A stretch of DNA of 18,393 nucleotides, from assembly GCA_026706165.1 (NCBI GenBank), contig JAPOZF010000244.1, positions 1-18,393 of the forward strand, read 5' to 3'. The notes under the pieces are model-generated. The model was given only the letters and a program-made list of their open reading frames with translations. It was not told where the DNA came from and did not search any database. A program made the position numbers and the translations under genes. How positions within the stretch are numbered: the first letter of the stretch is position 1; every line of letters begins with the position of its first letter. Positions 15,050-18,393 of this stretch are shown here, in pieces. Source of the stretch: Gemmatimonadota bacterium. Its GTDB lineage: Bacteria; Latescibacterota; UBA2968; UBA8231.

Positions 15050-15826
15050 GTGGACTGGCTTCCCTTCGCCCTTGGGGTCCTGTTCCTGATTGCCTGTGGT
15101 GCAAGTGGCTGCCTCATGTTGCTGCTCCGGGCTCGAGGTATTGAACGGCGCGAACGGGTGTACGGCATCGTCACCCCCCGGCTCCGTGAAATCGCCAGCG
15201 TTCTGGGGGCCCTTGCCGGACTGGCCATCGGCGGCATCATCCTCTACTTCGCCTCCAGCACGTCACAATTCAATCTCATCGAGTGGGTGGGCCGGGGGTC
15301 GTACATGCTTGTTACCGGCGCCGCCTCCGGTCACCTGTTGATCCTGATACGGACAGCCTTGCACTTGCAATCGGAAGAAGCCGCCTGGGCGTCCGGGGGA
15401 AATCCGCCGCGGGGGACTCTCGCTTACCGGCGGCTGCAAGCTCTGGCGGGATTCCGCCGTCAGCACCGGCAATACGCTGAAATCAGCATGCGGGACGACG
15501 GGGCGCTCGAAGAGCTGATCGGGGTGCTGGGGACGCCGCTGTTGAATGCCCGCAACGACCTGTCGCGGATTCCCTTCTATGGCTACCTGGGAACCGTGTG
15601 CGGTATTCTGCTTATGGCTCGGCAGCTCGGTTTCATCAACGAGGCGACGGAGACCTTCAAGGTTCTGAGCTCCATGGCGACCGGCCTCGTGCTCGCCTTC
15701 CAGACTACGCTGGTGGCACTGCTCGCCTTTCTGCCGCTTCGTAAAACCACCGACTACCTTATCCGACGGTTGGGCAGGCTGGAAGAGATGTGGCTCCAGG
15801 CTCGCGACGGGGGAGTCCGGGGATGA
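15050..15826 (+). CDS. MotA/TolQ/ExbB-like membrane protein
   Basis: This 258-residue protein has hydrophobic segments at about residues 4-26, 47-68, 82-102, 184-204 and 207-230. The last two, with the loop between, resemble the proton-channel domain of TolQ/ExbB/MotA. IPFYGYLGTVCGILLMA parallels APF.GL.GTVWG, and MATGLVLAFQTTLVALLAF parallels the helix with the conserved channel threonines (Thr219/Thr220 here). A cytoplasmic helical stretch (about 103-180) separates the pairs. The likely role is a stator subunit that uses the ion gradient to do work across the envelope. GTG 15050 lies 3 bases after the previous stop. The 3' end overlaps the next gene (ATGA), as tolQ-tolR and exbB-exbD pairs often do. 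Confidence 0.65.
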   Translation: MDWLPFALGVLFLIACGASGCLMLLLRARGIERRERVYGIVTPRLREIASVLGALAGLAIGGIILYFASSTSQFNLIEWVGRGSYMLVTGAASGHLLILIRTALHLQSEEAAWASGGNPPRGTLAYRRLQALAGFRRQHRQYAEISMRDDGALEELIGVLGTPLLNARNDLSRIPFYGYLGTVCGILLMARQLGFINEATETFKVLSSMATGLVLAFQTTLVALLAFLPLRKTTDYLIRRLGRLEEMWLQARDGGVRG

Positions 15827-16242
15827 GCCGCCTGGTGCGCAAGGTGGATGCCGATGTCGTGGAACACGACATCAGCAAAGAGCTGTTCCTCGGCATCATG
15901 ATGCTGATGCTATGCCTCGGCATCATGATTCTCAACGTATCCAAACCGGTTTGGCGGATCCACAAACAGGACCCGAAGCCCGGCGACGTGGTCGTCGTCT
16001 ACGGTGAGAACGAGTTCGGACTGTCGTCGGACGGAACCAGGATTCTGCGGACCATGAGTGAGTCGGATTTCCGCCGCCAGGTAGCCTCGATGGTCAGCGA
16101 CCCGGAAACCGACCTTCACCTTTTCCGGCGAAGCGGAAGCCGCGAGAGGATCGTGCGCCATGCCGCGTACGCCGATTCCCTGCTATCGACGGATCAATCT
16201 GGAAACAAGGTGAGAACAGCTGTGTTCGTTCACGGCTGGTAG
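15823..16242 (+). CDS. Small TolR/ExbD-like single-TM protein
   Basis: This 139-residue protein has a short charged N-terminus, one TM at about residues 21-38 and a soluble domain. The predicted order in that domain is strand (DVVVVYGENEFGL), helix (SESDFRRQVASMV), strand (TDLHLFRR), helix (VRHAAYADSLL), strand (VRTAVFVH). This suits the periplasmic ExbD/TolR fold. The TM aspartate essential in TolR/ExbD is not present inside the helix; Asp16 and Glu20 sit at its start (HDISKELFLGIMM) and might substitute. Size, one-TM layout and the 4-base overlap with a TolQ-like gene are the main evidence. Similarity to known ExbD proteins is weak, so this is inference. Confidence 0.5.
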   Translation: MSRLVRKVDADVVEHDISKELFLGIMMLMLCLGIMILNVSKPVWRIHKQDPKPGDVVVVYGENEFGLSSDGTRILRTMSESDFRRQVASMVSDPETDLHLFRRSGSRERIVRHAAYADSLLSTDQSGNKVRTAVFVHGW

Positions 16243-16251
16243 AATGTGAAG

Positions 16252-16295
16252 ATGCCCGGATCAAGGGGATGGGTGAAAACGGTGCACCGGGGCAT
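16252..16295. terminator. Possible stem between convergent units
   Basis: ATGCCCGG (16252-16259) can pair with CCGGGGCAT (16287-16295) with one bulge and a 27-base loop. It lies in the 62-base gap between the TolR-like gene and the lipoprotein gene. There is no T-run, so this is weak. Confidence 0.2.
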
Positions 16296-16304
16296 GGTGT
16301 CTGG

Positions 16305-17141
16305 TTACTCTTTCATCACGGCCAGCACATCGACGCCGCCGAGCGTCTCGTTGGAGAAGGTCAGGATCGCCATTCCCTCGCTCCGGTCCACCTGGTAGTC
16401 GTCACCTTTTTTGAGCGACCCGTAACGGTCCACGAGGGCCTCTATCTCCCCTTCGAGCATCAGGGTCTCCCCTGCTGCGACCAGTTTTACGGCAGGGTCG
16501 TTCGGCTCCAGCTTCTTCGTCATCCTGAACGACTTGCGAAAGCCTCGACGGAATGCCCGCGACGACTTCAGGTATCCGTTTTCTTTCAGAAACGATTCGG
16601 TCGCCGCAAAAACGCGCACCGAGGTTTGCGCCTTTCGCAAGGTGGCGGCGTCTTCCCGGGCACCGACGAGATCGGATTCCATGCGCCGGATGTATTCCTC
16701 CTGTCGCCGGATGCTGGTGTGGGCTTCGAGCAAGGTTGCGTTCAGACTGTCGGCCTGCAGGCGCAGCTTGGCGATGGTCTGTTTATCCGCCTGTTTCTCC
16801 TGTTTGAGATTGCGAATCTCCGCGGTGAGCTGCTCGTTCATGCGCTTGCGATCCCTGGCGAGGTTCCGCCACCTCTTGACCGCCTTGTTGAGGCGCTGAA
16901 CCGACTGCAGCAGTTTGGCATCGACCCGCTGCAGGCTGTCGACGCGGGAACGCATGTTGTCGATAAGGAGGTTCGACGACTCGACCGTGTAGTTCAGGCT
17001 GTCGATGGTCGCGTTGGCCTTGGTCAAATCCTCCTGCAGCTCGGCAATCAGGATCTCTTCCTCGGAAGGGCCGCAGGACAACGTCAGCAGAACTACACTC
17101 CCCAGGGTGACGGAAACACCCTTTCTCCAGGAGGCACGCAT
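16305..17141 (-). CDS. Coiled-coil lipoprotein with C-terminal globular domain
   Basis: This 278-residue protein has the basic N-terminus MRASWRKG, a hydrophobic stretch, and TLSC with Cys23 followed by GPSEEE, a probable lipoprotein signal (threonine at -3 is not ideal). Residues about 28-190 are heptad-rich coiled coil (AELQEDLTKANATIDSLN and on). The last 85 or so residues begin VFAATESFLKENGYLKSS and end GGVDVLAVMKE. From memory this order resembles coiled-coil lipoproteins of Bacteroidota that end in a YVIGTKKELKE..GII domain; this is tentative. ATG 17141 is chosen over TTG 17186 because GGAGAG precedes it at good spacing and the signal peptide starts there. It lies 29 bases after the next gene upstream, so they are likely cotranscribed. 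Confidence 0.7.
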   Translation of the reverse strand: MRASWRKGVSVTLGSVVLLTLSCGPSEEEILIAELQEDLTKANATIDSLNYTVESSNLLIDNMRSRVDSLQRVDAKLLQSVQRLNKAVKRWRNLARDRKRMNEQLTAEIRNLKQEKQADKQTIAKLRLQADSLNATLLEAHTSIRRQEEYIRRMESDLVGAREDAATLRKAQTSVRVFAATESFLKENGYLKSSRAFRRGFRKSFRMTKKLEPNDPAVKLVAAGETLMLEGEIEALVDRYGSLKKGDDYQVDRSEGMAILTFSNETLGGVDVLAVMKE

Positions 17142-17170
17142 GATTCTCTCCACGCAATAGGGGACAGGTG

Positions 17171-17941
17171 CTACTTGCTTTTCCATCTGTAAAGACTGTC
17201 GACCTGGGTCATGGTTCGCGAAATGTCGCGGTAGAGTGATGCCTGGCTGCGAGCCACCGCGTCGATTTTCCTGGTGTTCATGTCCTGTACCTCAGCGGTT
17301 GCATTCACCTTGCCGATCAGGCTGTTCTGAGTGGCGCTCAACCCCGACACCTTCCTGTCGAGGCGGGCCGTCTCATCCTGAATGCGGGCAAGTTGCGTCT
17401 GCACTCCCTTCATCGTTCCCAGGTGAAAGTCGAGAACCTCGCGGATTCCCTCGTAGCGCACCTCCTCTTTCCGGAAGCGCTCCGCCGCCTGCCGGTTTTG
17501 CCCTTCCTGGTACTGCAGGCGGGCGCGCCGCTCTTTGTCGAGTTTCGCTTCGAGTTCCAGGTATCGGGCATTCAGCTCGCCCAGGCTGTCACGGGTCTTC
17601 TTGTGGGCGGCTTTCTCGTTCTGGAGTCGAGAGCGCACCTCGAATTCGGAGGCGGTCAGGTCCGCTTTCTCCGCCAGCTGGCCGACAAGCTGTTCGCTGA
17701 GGTCGCCAAGCCTTTCAGTCACCCTCTTCATCTGCTCCTGCAACTCGCGGCGGTGGTCACGCTGGCGCTCCTGGGCAATGAAAAGGACGAGGCCGATTAC
17801 CACTCCGGCCACGGCCGTGGTGTACGCACCGAACCACAGAACATGCCTGCTCTCGAAGCGCTCCACCGTTTTCAGCAGTGCAAGCGCGCCTCCCCAAAGC
17901 AGAATCAGGCCGGCGGCTATGGCGGCAACGATCGTTTCCAC
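17171..17941 (-). CDS. Two-TM coiled-coil membrane protein, unknown function
   Basis: I do not recognise this 256-residue protein. It has two TM segments at about residues 2-24 and 34-57, joined by a short loop (KTVERFESRH). An Arg/Lys-rich start (QERQRDHRRELQEQMKRV) then leads into a long coiled coil at about 60-235. Basic residues after TM2 suggest the coil is cytoplasmic. GTG 17941 is chosen because the hydrophobic segment begins there and the preceding gene ends 17 bases upstream. It has no good RBS; a TTG at 18070 would overlap the preceding frame and add 43 residues that look non-native. Layout and neighbours suggest an envelope-linked structural or scaffold role. Confidence 0.6.
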   Translation of the reverse strand: METIVAAIAAGLILLWGGALALLKTVERFESRHVLWFGAYTTAVAGVVIGLVLFIAQERQRDHRRELQEQMKRVTERLGDLSEQLVGQLAEKADLTASEFEVRSRLQNEKAAHKKTRDSLGELNARYLELEAKLDKERRARLQYQEGQNRQAAERFRKEEVRYEGIREVLDFHLGTMKGVQTQLARIQDETARLDRKVSGLSATQNSLIGKVNATAEVQDMNTRKIDAVARSQASLYRDISRTMTQVDSLYRWKSK

Positions 17942-17957
17942 GCAGGAGGTACCGGTG

Positions 17958-18393
17958 TCAGCGAGTGCGGCTCTTCGCGGATTCCCGGGGACAGATGATG
18001 CGATGAAGGGGGGATGTCGGAGGAGTGAAAACCGGATTCCAAAATAACACCGCCACGGGCGGGTTGGCAAACAGGGGAAACTGTCGGTATCGAACGGGCG
18101 GAACCATCAATGCGTCGAGATCTGTGGCAGGTAGCGGGTAGCTGCTGTTCGGGTGTTGTTCGTACAGCTCGGGATTTTCGTGGTTAACCCCCGAAGGTCC
18201 GCTGTGCCGTGCGGCAGCACCGGCAGGTAATGCAGGTGCCGGTACCTCGCCCGGCTGCATGCCCGAAATCCGCTTCAACTCCTCAAGTTCTTTATACAGT
18301 CCCTTCTCTTTTTCCGGGATGCCCCCTTTATTTTCCGAAACTGTGTTCCATAGCCGGACGCCACCATAATCCTCGACATGATCTCCTCCATCC
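17958..18393 (-). CDS. C-terminal end of an unidentified protein
   Basis: The frame is open from the right edge to TGA at 17958-17960, 144 codons, so the start is outside the window. The first part reads VEDYGGVRLWNTVSENKGG and then a charged helix, EKEKGLYKELEELKRISG, which looks like real protein. The remainder is proline-rich and low in predicted structure (LPATDLDALMVPPVRYRQ, NPVFTPPTSPLHR). I do not recognise a family. It ends 17 bases before the two-TM coiled-coil gene on the same strand, as in an operon. An internal start near 18278 would give a short protein of about 106 residues, less likely because the upstream part is the more protein-like. Confidence 0.45.
   Translation of the reverse strand, partial: DGGDHVEDYGGVRLWNTVSENKGGIPEKEKGLYKELEELKRISGMQPGEVPAPALPAGAAARHSGPSGVNHENPELYEQHPNSSYPLPATDLDALMVPPVRYRQFPLFANPPVAVLFWNPVFTPPTSPLHRIICPRESAKSRTR

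Noticed and set aside
16269..17192. 307-codon plus-strand frame opposite the coiled-coil lipoprotein
   Set aside because: It lies almost exactly antisense to the lipoprotein gene, has no RBS or domain, and its composition (RLQLLRHPERL and similar) is that of an antisense frame of high-GC coding DNA. The minus-strand frame has a signal peptide, heptads and an RBS.
13787..18393. Zorya-type anti-phage system
   Set aside because: A MotA-like plus small one-TM pair recalls ZorA-ZorB, but the TolR-like protein lacks an OmpA-like domain, the TolQ-like protein lacks the long ZorA tail, and no helicase or nuclease gene is visible.
1..18393. CRISPR array, insertion sequence, prophage or integrase attachment site
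   Set aside because: No regularly spaced repeats, transposase-like frame or terminal inverted repeats were found. The single tRNA gene shows no duplicated 3' end in the window.

Overview
The window is GC-rich bacterial chromosome, densely packed with genes. It looks Gram-negative, from a probable lipoprotein, a Wzz-like polysaccharide co-polymerase and a TolQ/TolR-like pair. Species cannot be named. The coiled-coil lipoprotein near the right end reminds me of a family common in Bacteroidota and relatives, so an FCB-group bacterium is a tentative guess. There is no transposase, integrase, phage gene or CRISPR array.

Left part (1-7130): the 3' end of cysK faces rpsT (minus strand), which has a good intrinsic terminator between them. 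A divergent five-gene chain follows on the plus strand: lepA, lepB, hemW, thrB and a Wzz-type chain-length determinant. Every junction in it overlaps by 1 to 8 bases, so it is almost certainly one translationally coupled transcript. It joins translation, secretion, heme-protein maturation, threonine synthesis and surface polysaccharide.

Middle part (7131-13750): a tRNA-Tyr gene (minus) with its own promoter diverges from a plus-strand cluster of malate dehydrogenase, a class I SAM methyltransferase and a DapA-superfamily lyase that keeps the Schiff-base lysine but has lost the other DapA active-site residues. argG (minus) converges on this cluster. Its promoter carries a perfect 13-bp inverted repeat that reads as two ArgR-like half-matches. 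Divergent from argG is a pair encoding a CaCA-type cation antiporter and a short-chain dehydrogenase.

Right part (13787-18393): the least ordinary region. Three plus-strand genes encode a secreted or anchored protein with a possible galactose-binding-like module, a MotA/TolQ/ExbB-like membrane protein and a small TolR/ExbD-like protein. They converge on a minus-strand set: a coiled-coil lipoprotein, a two-TM coiled-coil protein and the end of an unidentified protein. I read this as a candidate ion-driven envelope machine with non-standard accessory proteins. That function is inference from architecture and gene order only.
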